A DNA stretch of 64,000 nucleotides, from positions 1,178,001-1,242,000 of the forward strand of contig JAUFOR010000001.1 in assembly GCA_040285745.1 (NCBI GenBank), in the 5' to 3' direction. The translations under genes were made by a program, and so were the position numbers. The stretch comes from Barthelona sp. PCE (Eukaryota; Metamonada: BaSk clade). Every line of letters begins with the position of its first letter. Position 1 is the stretch's first letter. The notes below the pieces were generated by a model. That model searched no databases, was not told the DNA's origin, and was given only the letters and a program-made list of their open reading frames with translations. Of this stretch, positions 18,071 to 27,016 are shown in pieces.

Positions 18071-20200
18071 CTATTCATTATGGTAATACTCATGATAATC
18101 GGGCATGTGGAACTCAACGATGGATGCTTCGGCCAGGAACGATGGAAGGTGGAACGATTCCACAGTGGGATTCATCGATTCCGGGTCTTCCTCAACGTTA
18201 TATGTTTTCAACACCATTGTCTTGGTCTCTTCTTCGTATGACATGTCTTGAACAGTGTTATTGGGCAGATTTGGATCGTTGCTTATCTTCATGTTAGAAG
18301 AATATGGTAAATTGTCGTTTATGTAAAAATGTGTTTCAATTGCACCATCTTCAACGTATGCTTTAATGATACCACCCCTCACGTGTATGTATGAATCTCC
18401 CACGAAATTACGGAAATAGTTGCCTTCCTCCGTTCCATCATCATATGATCCCTTCCAAAGGAGAACAGGCCCTAAGAAGCTTCCTGTTGACCAATCAAGA
18501 CAGTATAAATGTTGCGTTTCTGCTTCTTCACTGTGTGAATGTACAACAAATAGCTGATGATCAGGTGTTTCATTCAATGGACGAGGGTTAAAGTAAACAT
18601 CCTCCACAGATCTATGTTCAGAAACAATGTGCTTTTGAACCTCCACATCATACACGTTGACATTGAGCTGAAAAAAATGGATTGCTTCTTCACATAAAAT
18701 GCACGCTGAATTATCAAAATGTGAACCATGAACTCTTCTAACTTTCACATTCTGTGGAAGCTCTAAAATCAGCTTACTTCCCAAATACACCAAGCCTGCA
18801 CGATCCTCAAGACGGTCAACATTGACAGGCAACCCTTGAATAAAACCACGGTTTTTAGAACCGCAATGAGGTAAAATGGTTGTGACAGGCTTGGATTCTG
18901 ACCAGTGCCAGTGAATTTTGACATATGCATTAGTTTCACCACGGTCCTCTGCCATTACAAAAAAATCACCTGCTTCATTTGGATGTACTGATAAGATCTT
19001 GTACCTCGTACGTGAAAATGGTTTCTTATACCCACGCAGCACAATAAACTTCCTTTCTTTAAAAAAAAAGTAATATCTTATCAAAGAGTCATCATACACT
19101 TCCGCTTTTCCATCAAAAAAAATTCCTCTTGGATGAAGACTGTTCAAACGCACAACCTCATTATCAACTGTTCTGAATTTGATTAGGCCATAACGTTCTG
19201 TTATTTTATCAACACCATAAAAAACACAATCTTCATCATGAAAGTAATTATCGTTCAAGTCTATATGCTTCAAGTCATTGCAGAGTACATTCTTAAAATT
19301 CATTTCACCCCTTGCTATCTTCAATTCACCGTTTTCGATATGAACCGCAGTGAAACTTGAATAAATGAATACCATTGACAAAACATCTTGAGTGAGCGTC
19401 AATAATGCAATTTTTGAGTTTTTCTTAATAAACAATCCTTTAAGCTGCGGAAACCTTTCTGTCAAGTTAACTTGGTTCCTCTGACAGTCAAATATTATTA
19501 GTTCATCAATTTCTTGATTGCGAAACCTGACTGAGCAAATGCAATCCGAGTTTAAGCACCTGAAGTATCTTGAATGGACACCATCTAACTGCTCAATATC
19601 AGGTTCATGTGCCTCGTCCATGTCATCAACAGAAAAATTGTAATGCCATATGGAATTATCTTGGAATTTCCATAACAAAATGTAGTTTGAATTGATGTTT
19701 GATTCAATTAAGTCATACTCTCCAAGACATCTATATTCATCGGTTAGCACATTTAATATGTAGCACAGAATCACTTGCCTGTTATTAACGGTTTCATCAA
19801 TGGTTAATAGTAGGTGATTCTCATCCATCGGATATATTCTGCTAATTTGAAACCTTCCTATGTTGTCAAAAGGGAAGGGTATTTTCCTTCTTGTATGTTC
19901 AGCACTCATGATTTCACTAAGTAATATGATATCAAGATGGGTTATAATACGATCTTCATAAAGCTCGTCAATTATCATGTAAGATTCTCCAGCTTTTAAT
20001 TTGGATGTGTACTTAAGAGGCTCACCCGTATCCTCCACATACCCAGTAAAGTCCTTGTCTTCAATGACACTTTCAATAAGGCTGATATCTTTGTTTTCTC
20101 TTGATGAAAGCAATCTTACGCCCTTTCCCTCAAATATCAGTTGACCCTCGGGACACGCCCCGATGACAAGGTCGTCCTCGAATTTTCGAACCCTAGGCAT
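18071..20200 (-). CDS. Beta-rich (propeller-like) cytosolic protein, function unknown
   Basis: 709 residues, no signal peptide and no membrane helix. The sequence is a long series of short strand-like segments separated by polar turns (for example LIIFDCQRNQVNLTERFP, VVRLNSLHPRGIFFDGKAEVY), which suggests one or two degenerate beta propellers without WD signatures. The C-terminus is acidic and aromatic, ending MPDYHEYYHNE. I recognise no family. The gene is divergent from phosphoglucomutase with about 190 bases between starts, and convergent with membrane paralogue 3. Confidence 0.65.
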   Translation of the reverse strand: MPRVRKFEDDLVIGACPEGQLIFEGKGVRLLSSRENKDISLIESVIEDKDFTGYVEDTGEPLKYTSKLKAGESYMIIDELYEDRIITHLDIILLSEIMSAEHTRRKIPFPFDNIGRFQISRIYPMDENHLLLTIDETVNNRQVILCYILNVLTDEYRCLGEYDLIESNINSNYILLWKFQDNSIWHYNFSVDDMDEAHEPDIEQLDGVHSRYFRCLNSDCICSVRFRNQEIDELIIFDCQRNQVNLTERFPQLKGLFIKKNSKIALLTLTQDVLSMVFIYSSFTAVHIENGELKIARGEMNFKNVLCNDLKHIDLNDNYFHDEDCVFYGVDKITERYGLIKFRTVDNEVVRLNSLHPRGIFFDGKAEVYDDSLIRYYFFFKERKFIVLRGYKKPFSRTRYKILSVHPNEAGDFFVMAEDRGETNAYVKIHWHWSESKPVTTILPHCGSKNRGFIQGLPVNVDRLEDRAGLVYLGSKLILELPQNVKVRRVHGSHFDNSACILCEEAIHFFQLNVNVYDVEVQKHIVSEHRSVEDVYFNPRPLNETPDHQLFVVHSHSEEAETQHLYCLDWSTGSFLGPVLLWKGSYDDGTEEGNYFRNFVGDSYIHVRGGIIKAYVEDGAIETHFYINDNLPYSSNMKISNDPNLPNNTVQDMSYEEETKTMVLKTYNVEEDPESMNPTVESFHLPSFLAEASIVEFHMPDYHEYYHNE

Positions 20201-20393
20201 GAATAGCCGTGATGATGTAGGTTAATATTGATAAAGCATGTATTTCTTAAAAATCAGTGCTTGTACATGGTTAAAACTTGGTAGACAAACATGGTCAGTG
20301 TACAAAAACAAAATGAATTTAATAGAATTTGATTTCTTTGAACTTGTTCTTATACACTTTTTTTTCCCTTTTCTTTTATTAACTAAACGTAAA

Positions 20394-21836
20394 ATGAGCG
20401 AATCACAACCCAAAGCACAATTTATTAGACCAAAGAATCTTATGGTCACCATTTCAGGAATTAGAGGAGTTCCAGGACGTAACCTAACCCCTCCTACCAT
20501 TACCCGTTATGTTTGGGCATACGCAAAGGTTATTGACAGACCTAACAAGAAGATTATCGTTGGAAGAGACTCTAGAATCACAGGTCCTTACGTTAAGGAT
20601 CTTGTTGTGTCCACTCTTATTGCTGCCGGTTGCGAAGTGATCGACTGTGACATCATTAGCACACCTGGAGTACAAATTCAAGTTCAACAGCATAATGCTG
20701 GCGGTGGTATCGTCATAACTTCCTCACATAATCCAAAGAACATGAATGGACTCAAGTTCATTGGGTCAGATGGGCTTTTCTTGGACCCCCAGTTGTGTAC
20801 ACGTCTTTATGACATGGCTGAAAATCATCTTGATGAAGTTGTTAACGATGAAGATAATGTAATGGGTACATATACACGCCAGCCTGCCGCCGACATCACT
20901 CACAGGACGCTCATCAACGAGTTACCCTTTATTGATCGTGACATGATTCGTGCGAAAAATTTCAAGGTTGCTATTGATACTGCTAATGGAGCAGGTGGTC
21001 CCATCTACAAGATGATGTTGCATAACTTTAACTGTGAAGTCAAAAGTATTAATTTTGAACCAAATGGAGAATTTGCTCATAACCCTGAGCCTACACCTGC
21101 ACATTTAACAGATTTATGTGAGCTAGTCAAGGCAGAAGGATGTGATGTAGGTTTTGCTGCTGATCCCGACGTTGACCGTTGTGTCGTTGTTGATGAGACC
21201 GGTGTTTGTGTTATGGAAGAGTATACACTTGCTTTGGCTTTGAAATTAATGATTACTAATGGGTATGATAAGCCTTTTGTGAAGAATATGTCCAGTTCAG
21301 GTATCACTAACGTATTATGTGAGAAGGCTGGTATTACAGTTCACGAAAGTCCCGTTGGTGAAATCCAGGTTGCCAAGAAAATGGAAGCAGTTGGTAGTTG
21401 GTTCGGTGGTGAAGGCAATGGAGGCGTTATGGCTCGTGACCTGCACATAGGAAGAGATGCACCTCTCGCACTCTCCATGGTACTTATGCTTATGACTCTT
21501 GAGGATAAGCCACTTTCTAGCATTATCGCTGAGATGCCTGTTGCAAACATGGATAAGCAAAAGGTTAATGTTAACGATCCAACCGAAACAATGGAGAAGT
21601 TTGAAGCACTCGTTGAGAGTGGTCATTTTGAGAACTGTCAAGTTATTGGTGGAGATGGTATTAAGCTTATTTTCCCTGAGAAGAGTTTTTGGGTACATGT
21701 TCGTAAATCAAATACCGAACCTATTGTTCGCGTTATTGGTGAAATTGTTTCTATGCCTAATGATCCCGTTGAAGAAACTCAAGCAACTTTGCAACGTGAG
21801 ATGAAAAGTTTTGTTGAGCTTGTTTCAGAACTTTAA
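20394..21836 (+). CDS. Phosphoglucomutase/phosphomannomutase, prokaryotic-type alpha-D-phosphohexomutase
   Basis: 480 residues from the ATG at 20394. All four signature loops of the alpha-D-phosphohexomutase superfamily are present. They are the phosphoserine loop ITSSHNPKNMNG near residue 110, the magnesium loop DPDVDR near 258, the sugar loop GEGNGG near 340, and the phosphate-binding loop RKSNTEPIVRV near 437. The enzyme interconverts hexose 1- and 6-phosphates. The length and loop sequences resemble the bacterial/archaeal PGM/PMM/GlmM branch rather than the ~560-residue animal PGM1. Such enzymes are known in Entamoeba and trichomonads and are thought to be laterally acquired. Substrate choice (glucose, mannose or glucosamine) is not decided by these motifs. 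Confidence 0.9.
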   Translation: MSESQPKAQFIRPKNLMVTISGIRGVPGRNLTPPTITRYVWAYAKVIDRPNKKIIVGRDSRITGPYVKDLVVSTLIAAGCEVIDCDIISTPGVQIQVQQHNAGGGIVITSSHNPKNMNGLKFIGSDGLFLDPQLCTRLYDMAENHLDEVVNDEDNVMGTYTRQPAADITHRTLINELPFIDRDMIRAKNFKVAIDTANGAGGPIYKMMLHNFNCEVKSINFEPNGEFAHNPEPTPAHLTDLCELVKAEGCDVGFAADPDVDRCVVVDETGVCVMEEYTLALALKLMITNGYDKPFVKNMSSSGITNVLCEKAGITVHESPVGEIQVAKKMEAVGSWFGGEGNGGVMARDLHIGRDAPLALSMVLMLMTLEDKPLSSIIAEMPVANMDKQKVNVNDPTETMEKFEALVESGHFENCQVIGGDGIKLIFPEKSFWVHVRKSNTEPIVRVIGEIVSMPNDPVEETQATLQREMKSFVELVSEL

Positions 21837-21905
21837 TCAATAAAGTGTAACACTGTTTGATAGGTTTCTATTTATTATCATATGATAAGATATGGGAAGA
21901 GAGGA

Positions 21906-22913
21906 TTAAGGGAATAGTTCTTTAGCGCGACGCCAGTATTTCTTACGATCTTCGAGACCGTTGTAACCACCGTTAACACGTTTGGTAATCTTGCTAACAT
22001 CAGTGGGGTATTGATCGCAAAGTCTGTTCATACCATTGTTCTGCCACCACCACATAGCGCTTGAAATGGGATAGTTAGCTGCAACATATTCACAACCTTG
22101 TGACATAATCTTGTTATCGCCTAGAGATTTGGCAAAACCTTGATAGTTACATTTACCAGTTAACTGGATAGCACCAGCACCTCTGAACTTACTGCAACAG
22201 GTTCCAAAACAATCCTCCATACAGAGAGACTTTCTACCACAAAGATAAGAACCGGAGCTAATCTCCTTTAACCAACGAAGACAGCCACTTTCGTGCATGA
22301 TCTGAGATAAAAAGTGACGAATACGACCGTTATTAGTATTGATACCATACTTGGCCATATTATCATTCAAATCCTTCAGCTGAACAGCGGAAATATCCTT
22401 CTTGCACATTTGCTTCCATTGAGCATGTGTGATACCATCAATTACATCACCACCATCATCATCATGAGCATCTTCAATTGATATGTATGTAGCAGAGGCA
22501 CAGCCTGATAATGAATCGGTTTTAAGTTTCATCCAACCACTGACATCCTCATCTACGACATCAACAACGTCTCCTTGATAGAGAGCACCAATTTTGTTGT
22601 AAACAGTAGAACAACCTGAACGAACATTAAGAGCACTTGCTGTAACACGACCCTTCTTAAAAAAGAGGGTGATGTAGTTTGCGTGGGCATAACCCAAAGT
22701 GTTATCCTTTTTGATTTTGTACCAAGTTCCTTCCTTGGAAAGAAGTTGTACTTCAGTATCTCTGTTTAGCTTGACAACGACTGAATAATGGGTACCAGCG
22801 CCCGATCTGATGTTGAGGGAGCTAGCAGTGATTCGGCCATAACCGATACCGGAAGCACTGACGCTAACAAAAACAACAAACAGTAAGAGCATTGCAAAAA
22901 TAAAGTTTTTCAT
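21906..22913 (-). CDS. Secreted SH3b-SH3b-GH19 hydrolase (chitinase/lysozyme-like)
   Basis: 335 residues from the ATG at 22913, with a clear signal peptide (about 1-20). Two bacterial SH3 (SH3b) domains follow, each with the RVTASALNVRSG-type start (residues ~26-80 and ~88-145). They are joined through a short Asp-rich linker (DDDGGDV) to a GH19-type catalytic domain (~155-335). The first catalytic Glu of GH19 is seen in FLSQIMHESG near residue 205, followed by GAGAIQLTG and WWWQNNG. SH3b-GH19 enzymes are known in bacteria and phages and act on peptidoglycan or chitin. Here it is probably released into a digestive vacuole or outside the cell to lyse bacteria. Two cysteine-rich stretches suit an oxidising environment. 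Confidence 0.85.
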   Translation of the reverse strand: MKNFIFAMLLLFVVFVSVSASGIGYGRITASSLNIRSGAGTHYSVVVKLNRDTEVQLLSKEGTWYKIKKDNTLGYAHANYITLFFKKGRVTASALNVRSGCSTVYNKIGALYQGDVVDVVDEDVSGWMKLKTDSLSGCASATYISIEDAHDDDGGDVIDGITHAQWKQMCKKDISAVQLKDLNDNMAKYGINTNNGRIRHFLSQIMHESGCLRWLKEISSGSYLCGRKSLCMEDCFGTCCSKFRGAGAIQLTGKCNYQGFAKSLGDNKIMSQGCEYVAANYPISSAMWWWQNNGMNRLCDQYPTDVSKITKRVNGGYNGLEDRKKYWRRAKELFP

Positions 22914-23401
22914 GTTAAATTTGATTAATAACACCAAAACAAAAGCTTGAAGAGATGAAAAATGTATGAAAAGGGAAAAAACTCGATTTCAGGTATTTGA
23001 CACGTGAAAGTGGTCTTCAGCCTTACCATGCATCGCTTTCGGTCACATGTGTCCGACTATATTCGGTGTGCTGAAAGATATATGTTTTGTGCAGGAATTG
23101 TAGAATATTTCTTTGAAAAAAATCGAAACTTTAAGTTGATGGGATATAGGTAGGACAGGCTCCATCTAAATGTAACCGGGGGCGTGATGTCACACTAATA
23201 AGACCCATAAATATTGTAAACTAATAAGTCTAAAATTCACTGTTTTGAAAGTATTTTAAGGGTTTAGAGTCCGGCGCAAGTCCTTTTTAAGCTAAATTAG
23301 AGCCCCCACAGAGACAAGAACTGCTAACGCTAACTGTGCTACTAACTTTTTGTTATTTGCTATTTACACCCTTTTCATTCTTTGTTTTATCTCAGTTGGC
23401 T
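22914..23401. other. 488-base gap between GH19 and histone genes
   Basis: Divergent promoter region. The longest open frame is 38 codons from the ATG at about 23028 and looks like chance. A TTTTCATTCTTTG initiator-like stretch (TCA at 23375) lies 27 bases before the histone ATG. GCTAACGCTAACTGTGCTACTAAC repeats of CTAAC occur at about 23325-23347 without a following AG. No RNA gene recognised. Confidence 0.5.
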
Positions 23402-23821
23402 ATGAGAAAGAAGGTCGGACCCAGAAATAAGGTCTCAGGTAAGAGTGTCGAGCAACCAGTTGATGAAACTGAACAGGTTAAACCCAAGGTTAAGAAAGCT
23501 AAGAAGCGTGTCCCAACCATGCAAAACAGAATGAAGAAGCTTCAAGAGACTGATTCTTTAATTATGACTAAAGCACCTTTTGTTCGGTTAATCAGAGAAT
23601 TATCTCAACGTTATGCCAAATCTTTACGTTTTACATCAGACAGTTTAATGATGTTACAACAAGCAGGTGAACAAATGTTGCATGAAGTATTTGAGAACGC
23701 TCAAAGAGGAGCTATTCATGCTGGTCGTATCACAGTTTCTTCACGTGATATTAAGCTATACATGCAGATGACAAAGCCCAGATGGTGTAAGTTGAACAGT
23801 GAAGATGAGGATGATGAATAA
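23402..23821 (+). CDS. Divergent histone H3 variant (CENP-A candidate)
   Basis: 139 residues. The histone fold is H3-type: APFVRLIRELSQRYAKSLRF aligns with the alpha-1/loop-1 region, SLMMLQQAGEQMLHEVFENA with alpha-2, and AIHAGRITVSSRDIKL with loop-2/alpha-3. The N-tail (about 45 residues) has none of the canonical ARTKQTARKS marks and is a Lys/Val-rich tail of its own. The C-terminus adds an acidic SEDEDDE end absent from canonical H3. This divergence suggests a specialised H3, with centromeric CENP-A the first candidate. Against that, loop 1 has the same length as canonical H3, without the insertion common in CENP-A. The stop is 25 bases from the convergent glycosyltransferase gene. Confidence 0.85.
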   Translation: MRKKVGPRNKVSGKSVEQPVDETEQVKPKVKKAKKRVPTMQNRMKKLQETDSLIMTKAPFVRLIRELSQRYAKSLRFTSDSLMMLQQAGEQMLHEVFENAQRGAIHAGRITVSSRDIKLYMQMTKPRWCKLNSEDEDDE

Positions 23822-23846
23822 ACAATAATAGAAGATATGAACTATT

Positions 23847-25445
23847 TTATTTACACTTGCTGGTATTAGTAGGATCGGTACAACCAAGATCTGGTGCAGG
23901 GCCCTTAATATCATACTGTTGGTCCCATTCATCACCTTCCATAATAGCTACAAGTCGTCCAACAACAGCAATAGGAGTAAATCTAGAATCAGCCTTGACA
24001 CTAGGTGGATTATTATTCCATCTGTTAATAATTGTTTTTAAATCAACGTTATCAAATGAATCAATTACTTGTGATGTATCTTGGCCTAATACTTCTGGTG
24101 CGGCACCTACATTAGTTGTTAAAACTGGTATTCCTAATGCATTGGCTTGAGAAAACACACAACCAAAGGCTTCACACCCGATCGCAGGGTACAGATACCC
24201 AAGCGAAGTGGCTATAGTTTCAGTAAATTGAGATTCAGTCATTGGAGACTTATAAATAATATTATCATGATTAGTGTGATGACCACCAAAAGAATATGAA
24301 GGACCAGTTACCCATAAGCTATATTTGTCAGCCTTTAGTTGATCAATTACTAAACGTTCTGCTATTTTACGAGCATCAGAATGTGCTGAACCAAAAAATA
24401 ATCTTTTTAGATCACGTTCACTATGCGGTTTATAAGTCATTAATTCTCGATCTAAAACATTGAATAACACATCATACGTCATCTTCTTTTGATCGACATT
24501 ACTAACATGTTTTTTCATCTCTAAGGTATGCCACTGACTAACCCCCATAAAGACAAATCTCTTGGTGGATTCTTTTCTGACTGCATTCGTAAAGGTACCT
24601 TGTGCTCCAGTAAGATGTCTGGCTTGTGTTGCATAGTGTGCATCATGTGATTGCCAACCTAATAATGGTGAATCGAAAGTTTGTGCTACTTTTAGAAGAA
24701 CTGGTGGCTCTCTTTCTGCAATAGTAAAATAAGGCTTGCTAAAGTAACTTAAGGGGGCAATTACTGCACCACTGGGTGATTTCATAACACTCCCTCTGTA
24801 ACGTTGACATGTAAAACCAATTGTCATTCCTGCACCAGCTGCGTATTCAATTAGGCGATACATTGTCTTTTGATAGCAACCTCCGCTTCCCGATAGCGTC
24901 TGTTGCCAGCCCTTGCAATGATGTGGTTCGGATGACACGAATAATACAAGTGGGTTACGAGTATCGTTTGCACTATAACCAGTCTTAGTATATAATGCTT
25001 TGATGCGGTGGCCATGGGATGCACACGTGTCAATGTTTGTGTTACAAAACTGTGACAGATCATCATCAGTCGTATCAGTTTCATGTTCGTGAGTTTCCTC
25101 ATGAGTATCATCCCCTGATTCATGTTCATCCTCGGTATCATGCCCAGTGTCATGTGTGGTGTCTCCTTCGGTGTCTGATTCGTTTTTCTTATGAGTAACA
25201 GTATGAGTTGGCAAACATGTGCATCCTTGCCCTTCAACATAAATAGCATATGTATCTGCGGTTTGGCAGTGGCAGAACTGGGTCGTTTTATCCTCAGTAT
25301 GGATGATTGTTTTGTTAGTCATAATTAACATGAAGAGAACAAAAACAAAAAACCCCAAAAGTAAAACAAATTGTTTGTTGAATCCCTTACCTGATGACCG
25401 TCTCGTTAGAGAGGGTTTACTCCCGGTTGTTAACTTGGTAACCAT
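23847..25445 (-). CDS. Type II membrane glycosyltransferase-like protein (GT-B / GT4-like)
   Basis: 532 residues. A basic N-terminus, one hydrophobic anchor (about 27-45) and a Cys-containing segment are followed by a striking His/Asp/Glu/Thr-rich stem (TGHDTEDEHESGDDTHEE, residues ~90-130). A large lumenal domain completes the protein. Near residues 430-465 the block YPAIGCEAFGCVFSQANALG then IPVLTTNVGAAPEVLG matches the sugar-nucleotide-binding C-half of GT-B enzymes (E-x7-E region of GT4). Likely a Golgi or ER glycosyltransferase; donor and acceptor are unknown. The acidic His-rich stem could bind metal. There are paired cysteines throughout. Confidence 0.7.
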   Translation of the reverse strand: MVTKLTTGSKPSLTRRSSGKGFNKQFVLLLGFFVFVLFMLIMTNKTIIHTEDKTTQFCHCQTADTYAIYVEGQGCTCLPTHTVTHKKNESDTEGDTTHDTGHDTEDEHESGDDTHEETHEHETDTTDDDLSQFCNTNIDTCASHGHRIKALYTKTGYSANDTRNPLVLFVSSEPHHCKGWQQTLSGSGGCYQKTMYRLIEYAAGAGMTIGFTCQRYRGSVMKSPSGAVIAPLSYFSKPYFTIAEREPPVLLKVAQTFDSPLLGWQSHDAHYATQARHLTGAQGTFTNAVRKESTKRFVFMGVSQWHTLEMKKHVSNVDQKKMTYDVLFNVLDRELMTYKPHSERDLKRLFFGSAHSDARKIAERLVIDQLKADKYSLWVTGPSYSFGGHHTNHDNIIYKSPMTESQFTETIATSLGYLYPAIGCEAFGCVFSQANALGIPVLTTNVGAAPEVLGQDTSQVIDSFDNVDLKTIINRWNNNPPSVKADSRFTPIAVVGRLVAIMEGDEWDQQYDIKGPAPDLGCTDPTNTSKCK

Positions 25446-25958
25446 CGTAAAAAGTGTAAGAAAGATGAAAACATGTCACTTTGTAACTGTGAATATGTAG
25501 AGTGCATGTGAAGAAGATTCCAACCACATGGTGTGGTCAAAAATCAGTTTAATTTGTATTTATTTTTTACCCATTACAAATCAAGTTTTTTCAGTAGTAA
25601 CCCGTGGAAGAGCACACTGTACTGGGAACAAGAACATGAAGGATATTTAAGTAGCATTTTAAAGAAAAACTAATAAGCGCCGTAATTTTTTTACAAAGCT
25701 TCACATCATTTTAAAAGCTGTAAGCCAACTGTTCCTCGTGCATTACCGCGTTAATAGGACTATATTTTTGCAGAATCCTCTAAGGGATCACTGGCAATTT
25801 TTTTTTTGCCATATGTGAGTTAGAGAAAAATCTACCGCACAAACGGTAGGTACTGTGTCAGAAAGCGGTTGCGCATCAACGGAACACCTCTAAATTCAAC
25901 GTTTTTACTATATCCCTATTATATCCCCTTTTCGCTATTGTAAGCCTTCAATTTGCAC
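25446..25958. other. 513-base gap with three short perfect hairpins
   Basis: Between the divergent glycosyltransferase and G3BP-like genes. No open frame longer than about 15 codons from ATG. It contains perfect inverted repeats at 25523-25537 (ACCACA/TGTGGT), 25792-25811 (TGGCAA, T-rich loop, TTGCCA) and 25832-25849 (CTACCG/CGGTAG). The right end holds the G3BP promoter with two TATATCCC-like blocks. A non-coding RNA is possible but I could not match one. Confidence 0.4.
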
Positions 25959-26978
25959 ATGAACATCCAAGGAATCGGAAACGCGTTCTGTGAGCAGTTT
26001 TACAACATGATTGCATTCGCCCAAAGTGAGAAAATCGGGCAGATGTGCTCCGACAACATTGTAATGGAGTTTGCTACCCCCAATATGGAGGTATCCGAGA
26101 CATACGAGGGCAGAGATGCCGTCACTGCCAAATACGTTGAAATTTTTGGCACTATCGATGATATGAGCTTCAGTATCGATCATGTTGATGCGATTAAGCC
26201 CATTGGCCAGTTAGAGCAGAACGTTCTTGTGTTCTCCATTCATGGTACTGTTTGGACTGGAGAAGAAAATTACGGAACTTTTGTTCAAACAGTTTCTCTT
26301 TCTGGTGAGAAATCTTTTTATGCTATTGGTTTTATTTTCCGTTGGATCCAATTACCCGAACCAATTGTTGAGGAGATTGTTTTTGAAGCACCCGTTCTTG
26401 AAGAACCTGTTATCGAAGAACCTGTTATCGAAGAACCTGTCGAAGAAGTCGTTGAAGAAGTCGTTGAAGAAGTTGTTGTAGATGAACCCGTAAAGGTTGA
26501 AGAAACAGTTGAGGAACCTGTTGAGGAACCTAAGAAGAAACGTCGTCGTAACCGTAAACGTAAGAAGCCAGTCTTTACAGTGGATTCACTTCATGATGGT
26601 TTCAGAACTCATAACCGTGTTAATGGTCTATATGTTCGTCTTCCTAACTTTGTTGAAGAAGAAGATCTTTCAGTTTTCTTTGAGCAATTTTATGATGGTG
26701 CTGCTTCTATCGAGATTAGATCTAAGCATACCCCTGGTAAGCCCGTACTCAAGTGGGCCACCATCATGCTCAGCAACCCTGCTAAGCATAAGGATGTTTT
26801 GAATGATACAATTCGTCTTAATGGCAACGAATTGCAATTTGAGGAATCCAAGGCTGCTAAACAATCTCGTAAGAGAGGTTCTCGTCGTCCTGTGAAGCCT
26901 ACCGCAGTTGTTAACGGTCGTGAAGTCAAGCCTAACGGTGAAAACAAGAAACGTAAGAGAAATAGAAAATCTGAGTAA
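25959..26978 (+). CDS. G3BP-like NTF2-RRM RNA-binding protein
   Basis: 339 residues from the ATG at 25959. The N-terminal ~120 residues form an NTF2-like domain (GNAFCEQFYNMIAFAQ, YEGRDAVTAKYVEIF, FVQTVSLSG and YAIGFIFRW in family order). An acidic Pro/Val/Glu repeat region follows (~125-175), then a basic patch (KKKRRRNRKRKK) and an RRM (about 210-285, with the RNP-like strand LYVRLPNF). The C-terminus is Lys/Arg-rich. This is the order of G3BP/Rasputin, the stress-granule scaffold that binds mRNA and dimerises through NTF2. The C-terminal basic tail replaces the RGG box. A TCAATTT initiator-like element lies 9 bases before the ATG. Confidence 0.85.
   Translation: MNIQGIGNAFCEQFYNMIAFAQSEKIGQMCSDNIVMEFATPNMEVSETYEGRDAVTAKYVEIFGTIDDMSFSIDHVDAIKPIGQLEQNVLVFSIHGTVWTGEENYGTFVQTVSLSGEKSFYAIGFIFRWIQLPEPIVEEIVFEAPVLEEPVIEEPVIEEPVEEVVEEVVEEVVVDEPVKVEETVEEPVEEPKKKRRRNRKRKKPVFTVDSLHDGFRTHNRVNGLYVRLPNFVEEEDLSVFFEQFYDGAASIEIRSKHTPGKPVLKWATIMLSNPAKHKDVLNDTIRLNGNELQFEESKAAKQSRKRGSRRPVKPTAVVNGREVKPNGENKKRKRNRKSE
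26400..26477 (+). repeat. In-frame tandem repeat coding an acidic EEPV/EEVV run
   Basis: Two copies of the 15-base unit GAAGAACCTGTTATC (26400-26429) are followed by a 12-base derivative and three near-identical 12-base units GAAGAAGTCGTT (26442-26477). It codes the acidic linker of the G3BP-like protein and all units keep the reading frame, so length can vary without frameshift. Confidence 0.85.
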
Positions 26979-27016
26979 TGGTTATTAATAGTAAAGACCG
27001 TATGTATTTATTTATT

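Noticed and set aside
23028-23144. 38-codon open frame upstream of the histone gene
   Set aside because: It has no similarity, no splice donor of the local type and no matching acceptor before the histone ATG.
25545-25560. ATCAGTTTAAT string recalling U2 snRNA
   Set aside because: The neighbouring U2 branch-point-pairing sequence and Sm site order are absent, so the match is too short.
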